Source of the DNA: Cryobacterium shii
GTDB taxonomy: Bacteria > Actinomycetota > Actinomycetes > Actinomycetales > Microbacteriaceae
Assembly (NCBI RefSeq): GCF_004402595.1
Contig: NZ_SOFY01000077.1
Span: forward strand, 62,001-126,000
Direction of reading: 5' to 3'
Length of the DNA stretch: 64,000 nt
Positions 1-7,591 of the stretch are shown in pieces; position 1 is the stretch's first letter, and every line of letters starts with the position of its first letter. Under the pieces are notes generated by a model that was given only the letters and a program-made list of their open reading frames with translations, had not been told where the DNA came from and did no database searches. The translations under genes and the position numbers were made by a program.

Positions 1-85
1 GTTTGACGATGAGTTTTGGGGGTGTGGTCGGCACGGTGACGTGGTGGTCGTCAGCGGTGACGGCGGGGATCGTCGTGGTCGTCAC
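1..85 (-). CDS. possible N-terminal fragment of an IS-borne protein, cut by the window edge
   Basis: A GTG at 83-85 on the minus strand opens 28 codons without a stop, and the frame runs off the window. The peptide begins MTTTTIPAVTADDHHV and is rich in Thr, Val and His. It lies 46 bases downstream of the HTH gene at 132-725, the place where a transposase or integrase gene would be expected if that gene belongs to an IS. No Shine-Dalgarno sequence is visible, and the fragment is too short to assign. Confidence 0.3.
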   Translation of the reverse strand, partial: MTTTTIPAVTADDHHVTVPTTPPKLIVK

Positions 86-131
86 GATGACGGCGGTGTT
101 CGGGCACGCGAGAGCGCCCCAGCGCTGGATC

Positions 132-725
132 TCAGGTGCGCAAGGGTGGGGGCAGGAGCCGGCCTCGGGTGAACATGCCGATCAGCGTCCACACTGGCAG
201 CGGGGAATCCCAACGCTGCTGGCAGGCCAGCGCCGCGCCGGCGAGGAGATTCAGTGCGTCCCCGAGCGGAGTCGGCCAGACCAGGTCGCGGTTCAGGATG
301 TCAGGATCGGCACGGTACGCGTGCTGCACGCCCTGTTCCTGCAACCAGTCGGCGTGTGGTTCCCGCGCCCGCCGCAGCCAGCGGCGCACCGTGGAGACCG
401 GGCGGTCCAGCTGGGCCGCGATCGTGCGGTGCCCGTCGCCGCGGGCCTTCGCAGCCAGGGCCGTGCCGATCACCTGGGCCGTGTCTGCCCGGCGCAGAAC
501 CAGTCCGGCGGGCAGCAGCACGTGCGTGGCCGCGCAGGAGAAGCAGCGGGCACGGCGGGGTCGCACCGTGACCGGTGCCTCGCCGAGGCTGCGCACCCTG
601 CGGATGCGGCCATACCCGCGCGGGCGTAACGCCCCGGGACAACCGGGACAGCCCAGCTGCCCCGCGTCGAGCAGGGCCTCGGCCTGCTCCGGCGAGGCGA
701 CCACGATCATCGCGTCCGGCTCCAT
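132..725 (-). CDS. zinc-ribbon plus helix-turn-helix protein, DUF6431-like, IS-associated
   Basis: This 197-residue protein looks like the DUF6431 group, which in actinobacteria usually sits next to a DDE transposase. The first half has two Cys pairs (C26/C29 and C61/C64), consistent with a small zinc ribbon. Residues about 97-119 (GHRTIAAQLDRPVSTVRRWL) form a typical resolvase/transposase-type helix-turn-helix, so DNA binding is the likely role. Met6 (MIVVASPEQ) is an alternative start. The partner gene would lie left of the window. The neighbourhood, with a decayed nitroreductase fragment beyond 1038, suggests an old insertion zone. Function is inferred from motifs and context only. Confidence 0.65.
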   Translation of the reverse strand: MEPDAMIVVASPEQAEALLDAGQLGCPGCPGALRPRGYGRIRRVRSLGEAPVTVRPRRARCFSCAATHVLLPAGLVLRRADTAQVIGTALAAKARGDGHRTIAAQLDRPVSTVRRWLRRAREPHADWLQEQGVQHAYRADPDILNRDLVWPTPLGDALNLLAGAALACQQRWDSPLPVWTLIGMFTRGRLLPPPLRT

Positions 726-1037
726 TCTGCTGCCACAAGGTCATGCCAGCAACTCTTGACTACCACACCCGGCCGGGGAAGGGGCCACCTCGTGTTGACG
801 ATGTGGCGGCCGCCGTCACCGCGCCGACCAGCCCGGCCAGGCTCAACGCGACGACCCCGGCCCGAGCCTTCCTCCGAGACCATCGCTGCTCGTCACGATG
901 ACGCCGCCGACGTCGACAACCCCATCGTCACCCACCGCGACGCACAACCCCGGCCTCATCGTCACCCACGGAGACGTACAACACGTCGACCTGCCGCTGC
1001 GGCCGTGGTGGACGCCCTAGTCCGCCAAGGGAGTCGC
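726..1037. other. 312-base stretch without a supported gene
   Basis: Open frames exist on both strands, but none shows a recognisable domain, a ribosome binding site or the strong C/G third-position bias of the real genes. The stretch repeats short words such as ATCGTCACCCAC (near 923 and 959) and could be decayed IS or gene debris. Nothing further can be supported. Confidence 0.5.
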
Positions 1038-1253
1038 TCACGTCACCGGTTCGAAGACCTCCACGGCCGTCTCCGTCGGCCTACGACGGGCGTACCCGTC
1101 GAGGTCCTTGTCCAGCGACCGCCACCGGGCCCATAGCCGGTCCCGCTCCGCTCCCGTCGCGGCGTGGGCGACGACCTGCCGTTTCCCGTCGGCGAGCTGG
1201 ACCCGAGCCTTCGGATGCGCCTGGAGGTTCAGCCACCATGCGGGATAAGTGGC
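1038..1253 (-). pseudogene. C-terminal remnant of an F420-dependent nitroreductase/quinone reductase (DDN family)
   Basis: The minus strand encodes a 72-codon stretch ending in a normal stop at 1038-1040. From 1238 it reads WWLNLQAHPKARVQLADG, then a charged helix and the C-terminus TETAVEVFEPVT. This matches the second half of the deazaflavin-dependent nitroreductase family (the P-x-W-x-x-NL-x-A-x-P core and the ERD-LW---R region). A TAA at 1254-1256 closes the frame upstream and no matching N-terminal half was found, so about half of the usual 130-150 residues are missing. It is a decayed relic, not an active enzyme. Confidence 0.7.
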
Positions 1254-1412
1254 TTACGCCCCGGCCGTTTGGAACCTCCACGGCGGGACCCTTGTCCCCT
1301 CGCCGAGCACTCGTCCTTGTGAGACCATGCAGATGGCCGCCCTTGAGGCAACCCTCGGGGCGACTCTTCGGGCGTCGCCGCCCGTGGTGCCCAACGAGAG
1401 GATCAGATCCCC

Positions 1413-1856
1413 GTGACCACGACATCAACCAGGCAGTACCGAGATACCAAAGTCGATGTGAAACTCGTGCTCTGCGCTCTGTGGATCGCGATACTGTTCG
1501 TGTTCGCCTACGTGGATATCTTCGGGTTTCTCCGCGCTGATGTTCTCAACGCTGCGCTGGATGGCAAGGTGGCGACCACGGGATTCGCGATCAACCAGGT
1601 ATTCCTCATCTTCACCCTGATCTACATCCTGCTTCCGGCCCTGATGGTGGTCCTGTCACTCGTGCTCAAACCACGAGTCAACCGGACCGTCAACATCGTC
1701 GTTAGCGTCCTCTACATAATCACCATCATCGGTTCGACCATCGGCGAAACGTGGTTTTACTACTTCCTCGGTAGCTTCATCGAAGTGATACTCCTCGTCG
1801 CCATTGCCCTGACCGCCTGGAAGTGGCCGCCACCTGAGATCGCACCCCGACGCTAA
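1413..1856 (+). CDS. four-helix membrane protein, DUF6326-like
   Basis: A 147-residue hydrophobic protein starting at GTG 1413, preceded by GAGAGGA. Four membrane segments are visible (about residues 18-38, 55-78, 90-112 and 116-138), with a short basic/polar N-terminus and a proline-rich C-terminal tail. The FAYVDIFGFLRAD loop after the first helix resembles the DUF6326 family, whose function is unknown. It is not in an obvious operon. Start and reading frame are well supported by the hydropathy pattern; the family name is recognition, not proof. Confidence 0.7.
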   Translation: MTTTSTRQYRDTKVDVKLVLCALWIAILFVFAYVDIFGFLRADVLNAALDGKVATTGFAINQVFLIFTLIYILLPALMVVLSLVLKPRVNRTVNIVVSVLYIITIIGSTIGETWFYYFLGSFIEVILLVAIALTAWKWPPPEIAPRR

Positions 1857-1955
1857 GCCGCTTGACGCGGACTCTGGCACGCCCCAGATCGAGCCGGCCC
1901 CACTCGCGAAGCGCCTCATCGTGATTGTCGTTCCTCACGCCGTCGCACCAGTCGG

Positions 1956-1961
1956 TATGGT
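1956..1961 (+). promoter_or_regulatory. -10 box for a leaderless GNAT mRNA
   Basis: TATGGT ends 6 bases before ATG 1968 and no Shine-Dalgarno sequence intervenes. The transcript is expected to start at or next to the A of the start codon. No good -35 is seen. Confidence 0.5.
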
Positions 1962-1967
1962 CGGGGC

Positions 1968-2483
1968 ATGACTATCGAGCTGCTCGCCGTATCCGCCGAC
2001 GACTGGCGGGCCTGGCGGTCGGTGCGGATCGCGGCGCTGACCGACGCGCCCGGCGCCTTTGGCTCACGCCTGCAAGACTGGGCAGACGCGCCGGATGGCC
2101 GCTGGCGTGAACGCCTGTCGATCCCGGGATCGATCAATCTCCTGGCCGTCGACGTCGACGGGAGCGCTCCTGTCGGCATGGCCACTGGTACCCCGGCCAC
2201 GGACCGCGGCAGCCGCGCCGAGCTCATCTCAATGTGGGTCGACCCCGCCGTTCGCAGTCGTGGTGTCGCCACTGCGCTCATTACTGCGATCGCACGCTGG
2301 GCAGCGAGCACTGGCGCGGCGACGCTGGCCCTGTCCGTGAGGCCGAACAATGTCGAAGCCCGACGAGCCTACGAAAGAAACGGTTTTACCGTCTCCGACG
2401 AACTCGGCGATCTGCTCCCGGGTGGCCAGCGGGAGCTCGTCATGCTCCGCGATCTCAGCCCCGAGCGCACCGTGAGCGACTAA
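1968..2483 (+). CDS. GNAT family N-acetyltransferase
   Basis: A 171-residue single-domain acetyltransferase. The acetyl-CoA pyrophosphate-binding motif A is clear at residues 91-108 (VDPAVRSRGVATALITAI, with the R-x-x-G-V/I-A signature), and the C-terminal NVEARRAYERNGF is the usual motif B. The N-terminus contains the APGAFGS region common in acetyltransferases acting on small molecules or protein N-termini. The substrate cannot be told. It stands alone and is probably translated from a leaderless mRNA driven by TATGGT at 1956-1961. Confidence 0.85.
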   Translation: MTIELLAVSADDWRAWRSVRIAALTDAPGAFGSRLQDWADAPDGRWRERLSIPGSINLLAVDVDGSAPVGMATGTPATDRGSRAELISMWVDPAVRSRGVATALITAIARWAASTGAATLALSVRPNNVEARRAYERNGFTVSDELGDLLPGGQRELVMLRDLSPERTVSD

Positions 2484-2535
2484 CGGCAGCTGCCGAACAC
2501 GATTCGAGGTATCCGGAGACTGGATCTGCACGGGT

Positions 2536-2988
2536 TCACGAGAGGGTTGCGTTCGATGATCTCGGTTCAGGCGGTAGAGGAGCACGGTGGACGGGCCGTG
2601 CGAGGATCAGAACGCTAATGAGGGCAGTAGCGGCAATTGGTACCGCCAGGAAGTAGCTCAGTTGCGGGAAAAGTGTGTTTCCCGCGAAGAAGGTGAGGCC
2701 CCCAACCAGAGCCGCCGGGATGGCGACCAGAATGCAGGCCCATAGCGGGACGTGCATCAAGCGCGCCCAGCCCGCACCGACGAATAGGCCGATCGAGCCG
2801 CCAAGAATCAGCAGGTTGCCCGTCCGAGCTTCCGCGAGTTCCTCCCCGGTGGGTTCGAAGTGGAGCGTCATGTGTGCACCGCGACCCAACAGCACAGTGC
2901 AGGAAACGACGAGGGCCGACCACGGAATGAGGATCCCTGCCCAGGCCATGACTGAGCCCGCGTACCAGCGTCTGACCTGGATGTCCAT
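2536..2988 (-). CDS. four-helix membrane protein of unknown function
   Basis: A 150-residue protein with four predicted membrane segments (about residues 12-36, 58-78, 80-104 and 112-130) and a polar loop TLHFEPTGEEL after the first helix. No family was recognised. The start at 2988 is supported by a -10 box (TACCCT, 2995-3000) ending 6 bases upstream, as in several other genes here. It is divergent from the ABC exporter at 3223. The reading frame is supported by its hydrophobic pattern; function is unknown. Confidence 0.65.
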   Translation of the reverse strand: MDIQVRRWYAGSVMAWAGILIPWSALVVSCTVLLGRGAHMTLHFEPTGEELAEARTGNLLILGGSIGLFVGAGWARLMHVPLWACILVAIPAALVGGLTFFAGNTLFPQLSYFLAVPIAATALISVLILARPVHRAPLPPEPRSSNATLS

Positions 2989-2994
2989 GCGTTC

Positions 2995-3000
2995 AGGGTA
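2995..3000 (-). promoter_or_regulatory. -10 box for a leaderless membrane-protein mRNA
   Basis: On the minus strand TACCCT is followed by six bases and then the ATG at 2988. This matches the leaderless pattern seen at many genes of the window. Confidence 0.45.
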
Positions 3001-3222
3001 TCGACGACAGAGATATCCGTGCGTGTAATTTGGGCCGCATATTTCGAACCTTCAGCGGGGACCCACTGTCGGCGGGGTGCTTGTGGAGCACTCGGGGAAT
3101 TGCCATTACACGGGCGATGTGGGCCGGGGTTGGACGATCCGGACGATCCGGATAACTTCAGAGCGGAGGAAGTCTCATTTTATTCGTTCTGGGTGGGCAG
3201 GTTGCTAAGAAGGAGGCTCCTC

Positions 3223-5076
3223 GTGTTTATCCCCTTGTGGCGGTTCCGGCATTCCATGGCGCCGAGAGCCTGGGCGTTGACCGGGGGCGTCGGCCTCGTT
3301 ATTCTGGCCGCGGTCATGCAGGTGGCGTTGCCCTGGCCCTTGAAAGTAGTCGTGGACAACGTCCTCCAATCCTCGGGCAAGCCCCCGGAGAACGCCCTGC
3401 TGCGGGTCTTCGGCGCCGAAGGGATGGACCGCCTGCAACTGCTGACCGTCGCACTCGCGGGGCTGCTGGTGTTCACCCTGATCTACGCCGGCGCCAGCTA
3501 CCTCGGGTCACGGCTGTTGAATGGCGTCGGGGAGAGGATCACGGCCAGCATCCGGGTTGACGTGTTCGCCCACCTTCAGCGATTGTCGCTGTCTTTCCAC
3601 GACAAACAACGCCTGGGCGACCTGGTCACTCGAACGACGACGGACGTTGACTACCTGCGCACCATGATCATCTCGATGATGGCGGTGCTCGTGCCCAACG
3701 TCCTGATTCTGGGTTTCATCGCGACCATCTGTCTGGTCGTGGACCCTGCCTTCGCACTGATTGCGCTTGCCGTCGCGCCACTCCTGTTCGCCACGGTGCT
3801 GGTCTATCGGCCGCGAGTGAAGTCAGCCTCACGGGCGGCACGAAGCAAGGACAGCGATATCGCGTCAGCAATGACGGAGACCTTCTCCTCGGTGCGGGCA
3901 ATGCAGTCATCAACCAGCGAAGGGCGCCATGAGGCCGACTTCCGGGATCGGAATATCGCACGGATGAACGCGGGCCTGCGGCTGGTCAGACTCCAATCGG
4001 CGCTCTCACCACTGGTGGATGTCATCGTTGTCCTCGGAACAGTCCTCGTTCTCTGGGTGGGTGTGGGCCGGGTGCTGGACGGCACGATGACGCTGGGTTT
4101 GCTGCTGGTCTTCCTCGCCTATTTAAAGGCGCTCTACGATCCGATGAAGGAACTGGCCAAGCTGACCACGGTCATCAGCCGGGGTCAGGTGAGCGCAGAA
4201 CGGCTGCTCGAGATCCTCAGCACGGCCCCGGCAATTGTGGACCGCCCCGGCGCCAGGCCGGCCCCGCGGCTGAAAGGCGCGGTCGAGCTCAGGGAGGTGA
4301 GCTTCGGCTACGCCGGTTCCGAGATTCTGCACGCGATCAACCTTCGGGTTGAGCCCGGCCAGATGGTCGCGATCGCCGGGCCGACCGGCGCGGGAAAGTC
4401 AACGGTTGTCAGTCTGATTCCGCGCCTGTACGACGTCACCCACGGGTCCGTTCTGCTGGATGGCATCGACGTCCGGGACCTGCAGCTCGCGACGGTTCGG
4501 AAGCAGATCTCCATGGTTCTGCAGGACTCGATCCTGTTTCGAGGCACCATCTACGACAACATCGCCTACGGCGCGGACCACCCCACTCGCGAGCAGGTGC
4601 TCGCTGCCGCGGAGGTTGCCAACGTCGACGAATTCGTCCGAACGCTGCCGCTGGGCTACGACACCCCCGTGGCCGAGCGGGGGGTGAGCCTGTCCGGCGG
4701 CCAGCGCCAGCGCATCGCGATCGCCCGTGCGCTGGTTCGCGACACACCTATCGTGATCCTTGATGAGCCGACGTCGGGCTTGGACGCGATCTCCGAACAA
4801 TACGTCATGCGGGGCCTCGACCGGCTGATGATTGGCCGAAGCGTGATTGTGATCGCCCATCGGCTCTCCACTCTCCGTCGCGCGGACGTCATCCACGTTC
4901 TTGACCACGGTCGGATCGTCGAAACAGGCAGTCATCGTGAGCTGGTCGCCGCCAACGGCCTCTACAGTCGGCTCGACGGGATTCAGCACGCGCCTGACAT
5001 CCCTCGGCTGGTGAAGCCGTTGCCGACCGCGGTTGGTATGACACCGTTGTCAACTGAATTTGGAACAGGACCATGA
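3223..5076 (+). CDS. ABC exporter half-transporter (fused membrane and ATPase domains)
   Basis: A 617-residue half-transporter with about six membrane helices in the first 320 residues and a complete ATPase domain behind. Walker A GPTGAGKS is at about 386-393, the Q-loop follows, the signature LSGGQRQR is near 489, and Walker B ILDEPTSGLD and the H-loop AHRLS follow. All catalytic residues are present, so it can work as a homodimer. The frame is open back to 3019, but the start is set at GTG 3223 because AAGAAGGAGG lies 6 bases upstream and the earlier codons look non-coding. The cargo is unknown (lipid, peptide or drug). Its stop overlaps the next gene by 4 bases. Confidence 0.85.
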   Translation: MFIPLWRFRHSMAPRAWALTGGVGLVILAAVMQVALPWPLKVVVDNVLQSSGKPPENALLRVFGAEGMDRLQLLTVALAGLLVFTLIYAGASYLGSRLLNGVGERITASIRVDVFAHLQRLSLSFHDKQRLGDLVTRTTTDVDYLRTMIISMMAVLVPNVLILGFIATICLVVDPAFALIALAVAPLLFATVLVYRPRVKSASRAARSKDSDIASAMTETFSSVRAMQSSTSEGRHEADFRDRNIARMNAGLRLVRLQSALSPLVDVIVVLGTVLVLWVGVGRVLDGTMTLGLLLVFLAYLKALYDPMKELAKLTTVISRGQVSAERLLEILSTAPAIVDRPGARPAPRLKGAVELREVSFGYAGSEILHAINLRVEPGQMVAIAGPTGAGKSTVVSLIPRLYDVTHGSVLLDGIDVRDLQLATVRKQISMVLQDSILFRGTIYDNIAYGADHPTREQVLAAAEVANVDEFVRTLPLGYDTPVAERGVSLSGGQRQRIAIARALVRDTPIVILDEPTSGLDAISEQYVMRGLDRLMIGRSVIVIAHRLSTLRRADVIHVLDHGRIVETGSHRELVAANGLYSRLDGIQHAPDIPRLVKPLPTAVGMTPLSTEFGTGP

Positions 5077-6029
5077 GCGGCTCAGGCACGATGGATCGAA
5101 CGTGGACGAGGACCTCGGGCGCCCTTCCCTGGCGCATCGGCCCGGACGGCAATCTGGAGGTCCTCCTTGTGCACCGGCGCAGCCGCGACGACTGGTCGAT
5201 CGCCAAAGGCAAAGCGGAACCCGGCGAGTCCGATCAGGACTGTGCTCTCCGCGAAGTGCGTGAGGAAACCGGATTCGACTGCCGGCCGGGTGCGGAACTG
5301 CCCAATATCGTCTACCTTGATCGACGGCGGCGAGTCAAGACTGTCCGTTTCTGGGCCGCCACAGTCCAGGCCGGTGTCTTCACGGTCAACGACGAGGTGG
5401 ATGCCGCCCGCTGGCTCACCCTGCCGGTGGCCGTGCGCACGCTGACACAGGCGAGGGAACGATCCGTTGCCCTGGCCCTCGGCTTTATGCTGGCCGGGCA
5501 TCTGGGCATCTCGCCCGTTCCAGCCAAGGAGCGGATGCTGCTGCTTGTGCGGGGTGCCGCGGCGATGCCGCGAGAAACGTGGAGCCTGGCCGAGGAGGAC
5601 CGGCCCCTCGCGCCGGAGGGCAGGGCCATGGCGCTCTCGCTCCGGGCGCTTAGCGCGTTTTTTGAAATTGACCGGATTCTCTCCGCGCCCGCCGCGCGGT
5701 GCATCGAAACGGTTGAACCGCTTGCGCGCAGCGAAATTCTCCGAGTGGACGTCTCTCCCCATCTGTCCGACGGGCCGATCGACAGGGCAATGGAACTCAT
5801 TGAGGACGCCCGCGGCACCGGCACCGTTCTCTGCACGCATGAGGAGGTCGTTTCGGGGATCCTCACCGAGCTGGCCAGGCAGGACCACACGAGGGTGGAA
5901 CCGCACCCTGGCCGTCGGCGCGGCTCCGTGTGGGCTCTCATGGGCGACCACGCGCGCTACACGTCCGCGTACTACCTCCCGCTGCCGGAATTGAGCCGCA
6001 TCGGTGGTGAACTGAAGGTTCTGCGGTGA
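5073..6029 (+). CDS. MutT1-like protein: Nudix hydrolase fused to a histidine-phosphatase domain that lacks its nucleophile
   Basis: A 318-residue protein with the architecture of mycobacterial MutT1, which hydrolyses oxidised or diadenosine nucleotides. The Nudix box is intact in the first 75 residues (GKAEPGESDQDCALREV followed by REETGF). The second domain, from about residue 152, keeps the phosphoglycerate-mutase pattern (RPLAPEGRAMA, SAPAARCIET, CTHEEVV), but the expected Arg-His-Gly/Ala is Arg160-Gly161-Ala162, so the phospho-accepting histidine is missing. That domain is probably inactive or only binds ligand. The ATG overlaps the ABC exporter stop (ATGA), implying translational coupling, which is unusual company for MutT1. 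Confidence 0.8.
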   Translation: MSGSGTMDRTWTRTSGALPWRIGPDGNLEVLLVHRRSRDDWSIAKGKAEPGESDQDCALREVREETGFDCRPGAELPNIVYLDRRRRVKTVRFWAATVQAGVFTVNDEVDAARWLTLPVAVRTLTQARERSVALALGFMLAGHLGISPVPAKERMLLLVRGAAAMPRETWSLAEEDRPLAPEGRAMALSLRALSAFFEIDRILSAPAARCIETVEPLARSEILRVDVSPHLSDGPIDRAMELIEDARGTGTVLCTHEEVVSGILTELARQDHTRVEPHPGRRRGSVWALMGDHARYTSAYYLPLPELSRIGGELKVLR

Positions 6030-6090
6030 AACTCGGCACCGCCCGGCGATTGGTCGGGCCCAGTCCGCCTGATACCGATTAGATGGGGGG

Positions 6091-6519
6091 ATGGATTCGA
6101 AGTATCGGTTCTCAGCCGACGTTGCAGATATAGACCGTGACCAGGTGCACCGCTGGATCAGCGGCCAGTCTTACTGGGCTCCCGGGAGGTCACGTGCCAG
6201 GCAGGATGCAGCCATAGACGGCTCACGAAACTTCGGCGTCTACGACACTGAATCGAAGAGGCAAGTCGCCTACGCCCGGGTCATTACGGATGGAGTGACT
6301 TTTGCATGGCTCTGCGATGTGTTCGTCGACCCCGAGGTTCGCGGCCTCGGCATTGCCGGGGTCCTCATCGCGGGAGTCCTGGAAGTGTGCGAGCCGCTCG
6401 GTCTGCGGCGCATCGCTCTCTCGACCGATGATGCGCACGGCTTGTATTTCAAGTCCGGGTTCACCGCTTTGGGTATCCCCGAGACGTGGATGGAACGCAT
6501 CGGCAACTTGAGCGCTTAG
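6091..6519 (+). CDS. GNAT family N-acetyltransferase
   Basis: A 142-residue acetyltransferase with motif A at residues 79-95 (VDPEVRGLGIAGVLIAG) and the C-terminal LYFKSGFTAL segment. The pattern, an N-terminal DxxxVHxWISxxSYW and the D-V-F-V-D strand before motif A, is typical of a compact GNAT subfamily annotated only as acetyltransferase. The substrate is unknown. A run of six G just before the ATG may serve as a ribosome binding site. Confidence 0.85.
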   Translation: MDSKYRFSADVADIDRDQVHRWISGQSYWAPGRSRARQDAAIDGSRNFGVYDTESKRQVAYARVITDGVTFAWLCDVFVDPEVRGLGIAGVLIAGVLEVCEPLGLRRIALSTDDAHGLYFKSGFTALGIPETWMERIGNLSA

Positions 6520-6804
6520 TCATCGGCAGACCAGAAACGCCACGGCTTCGGGTTGAGAACTCACCGATGCCGGCCCGCCAGGTTGGGTGTTGCGAGGGAA
6601 CCAGGAACGCGTCAACTACTTCATAGTCCGACTGTCCTACCCGGCACGCCGCTGGACCCATCTGGTGGGCCAGCGACGCATTCCCCAGATCGTGCAGGAT
6701 CTTAACTTGCCCGCACGGTTACCTTTCCCGACCAATTGGCGTTGATGGTTACGCTCCCAAGGGTTTCTGTGGAGCCCTCGAAACGGCCATTGTGGCTAGA
6801 ACCA
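6520..6804. other. intergenic stretch, no supported gene
   Basis: Short frames exist on both strands but none is longer than about 67 codons, and none shows a recognisable motif or ribosome binding site. It probably forms part of the same decayed zone as the pseudogene at 6805 and the repeats at 7075 and 7329. Confidence 0.5.
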
Positions 6805-7022
6805 TCAGTCGGTGCGGCCTCGTTTGGACATCAGTAACTCCGCGGCCGGCACGTAGAACAGGACAGGCACCAGCCGGGCGACGCTTGTCAGCCACCCCGT
6901 CGGAGAGAGCGGTCCCTCCGCAGGCACTACCGCGAAGCCGCAGAGTAGGGATGTGATCGCACAAAGAACAGCAATCCAGCCTAACCACTCGGGAAAGGCC
7001 CGGCGGGTGAGTGGGAGGGCGG
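6805..7022 (-). pseudogene. C-terminal remnant of a small membrane protein
   Basis: The minus-strand frame ending at 6805 encodes two hydrophobic segments (EWLGWIAVLCAITSLLCG and LTSVARLVPVLFYVPAAE) and a short basic tail. It looks like the last two helices of a four-helix protein of the DUF4386/DUF4345 kind. Upstream, the same frame enters the 24-base tandem repeat at 7075-7122, where it encodes repetitive non-protein-like sequence. The gene therefore seems to have been cut, perhaps by an insertion whose end is the repeat. Confidence 0.4.
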
Positions 7023-7074
7023 CCGATCTCCCCGCAGTGCTCGGTGAGCCAGGGCGGTAGCTGTGCACGAAGCT

Positions 7075-7122
7075 ATGAGACTCAGCGTCCGCGAAGTGAT
7101 GAGATTTAGTGTCCACGATGTC
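7075..7122. repeat. two tandem 24-base units, IS-end-like
   Basis: Units 7075-7098 and 7099-7122 both start ATGAGA and match at 18 of 24 positions (shared core AG-GTCC-CGA-GT). Short tandem copies like this occur at the termini of some IS elements, where they bind transposase. No transposase gene lies beside them. Confidence 0.5.
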
Positions 7123-7328
7123 ACGAAATATCACACCAACTCGCCGGACTGCCGCTACCATCAAGCGCTACTCGCCACCTTCGCCATCGGCGCCTCTACT
7201 GGATCCCTGCGCGAATCTGACGCACCTAACGATCGAGTGATCGGTTTGGCTTCCAGCGGAAGTCGCGGGCCGATGGCGCGGCTACGCGCGGCCTGCAAAG
7301 CCGAAGTTGTTCCGATTTGATCGCGGTT

Positions 7329-7368
7329 GTCCGAACTAGGTGGCAAAAGTCCGAACTAGCGTGTCACA
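7329..7368. repeat. two direct repeats of an 11-base word (GTCCGAACTAG), 20-base period
   Basis: GTCCGAACTAG is present at 7329-7339 and again at 7349-7359, each followed by a G/C-T-G rich tail. It lies 20 bases from the 3' end of the tRNA-Arg gene. It could be an IS terminus or a recombination site; no partner copy was found in the window. Confidence 0.5.
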
Positions 7369-7378
7369 CGACACAATG

Positions 7379-7450
7379 TGCCCCCAGGCAGATTCGAACT
7401 GCCGCCCCTGCCTCCGGAGGGCAGTGCTCTATCCCCTGAGCTATGGGGGC
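7379..7450 (-). tRNA. tRNA-Arg, anticodon CCG
   Basis: The minus strand folds into a normal cloverleaf. The acceptor stem pairs GCCCCCA with TGGGGGC and the discriminator is A. The D arm contains AGGGGATA, the anticodon stem is CTGCC/GGCAG around the loop CTCCGGA (anticodon CCG), the variable loop has 4 bases, and the T arm is GGCAG-TTCGAAT-CTGCC. It reads the CGG arginine codon. The terminal CCA is not encoded. Its 3' end points toward the variable zone at 1-7378, a classic arrangement for integration downstream of a tRNA. Confidence 0.95.
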
Positions 7451-7591
7451 CAGGGAAAACACTAGGTTATCAGCATCTCGGAGCCCGATGTGCCGCATCG
7501 AGTTCCACGGATGCGTCCGAGCCCGCCCGGCATGCCGCCCGAACTCGACCGAAAGTGTCGAACTCGGCGGCGGTCGAGCCGGTCAAGCCGG

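Noticed and set aside
1081-1428. 115-codon minus-strand open frame
   Set aside because: The real relic here, a nitroreductase C-terminus, lies in a different minus-strand frame; this frame has no recognisable domain.
3019-3222. N-terminal extension of the ABC exporter
   Set aside because: The codons lack the usual third-position bias, and a strong Shine-Dalgarno sequence (3207-3216) points to GTG 3223.
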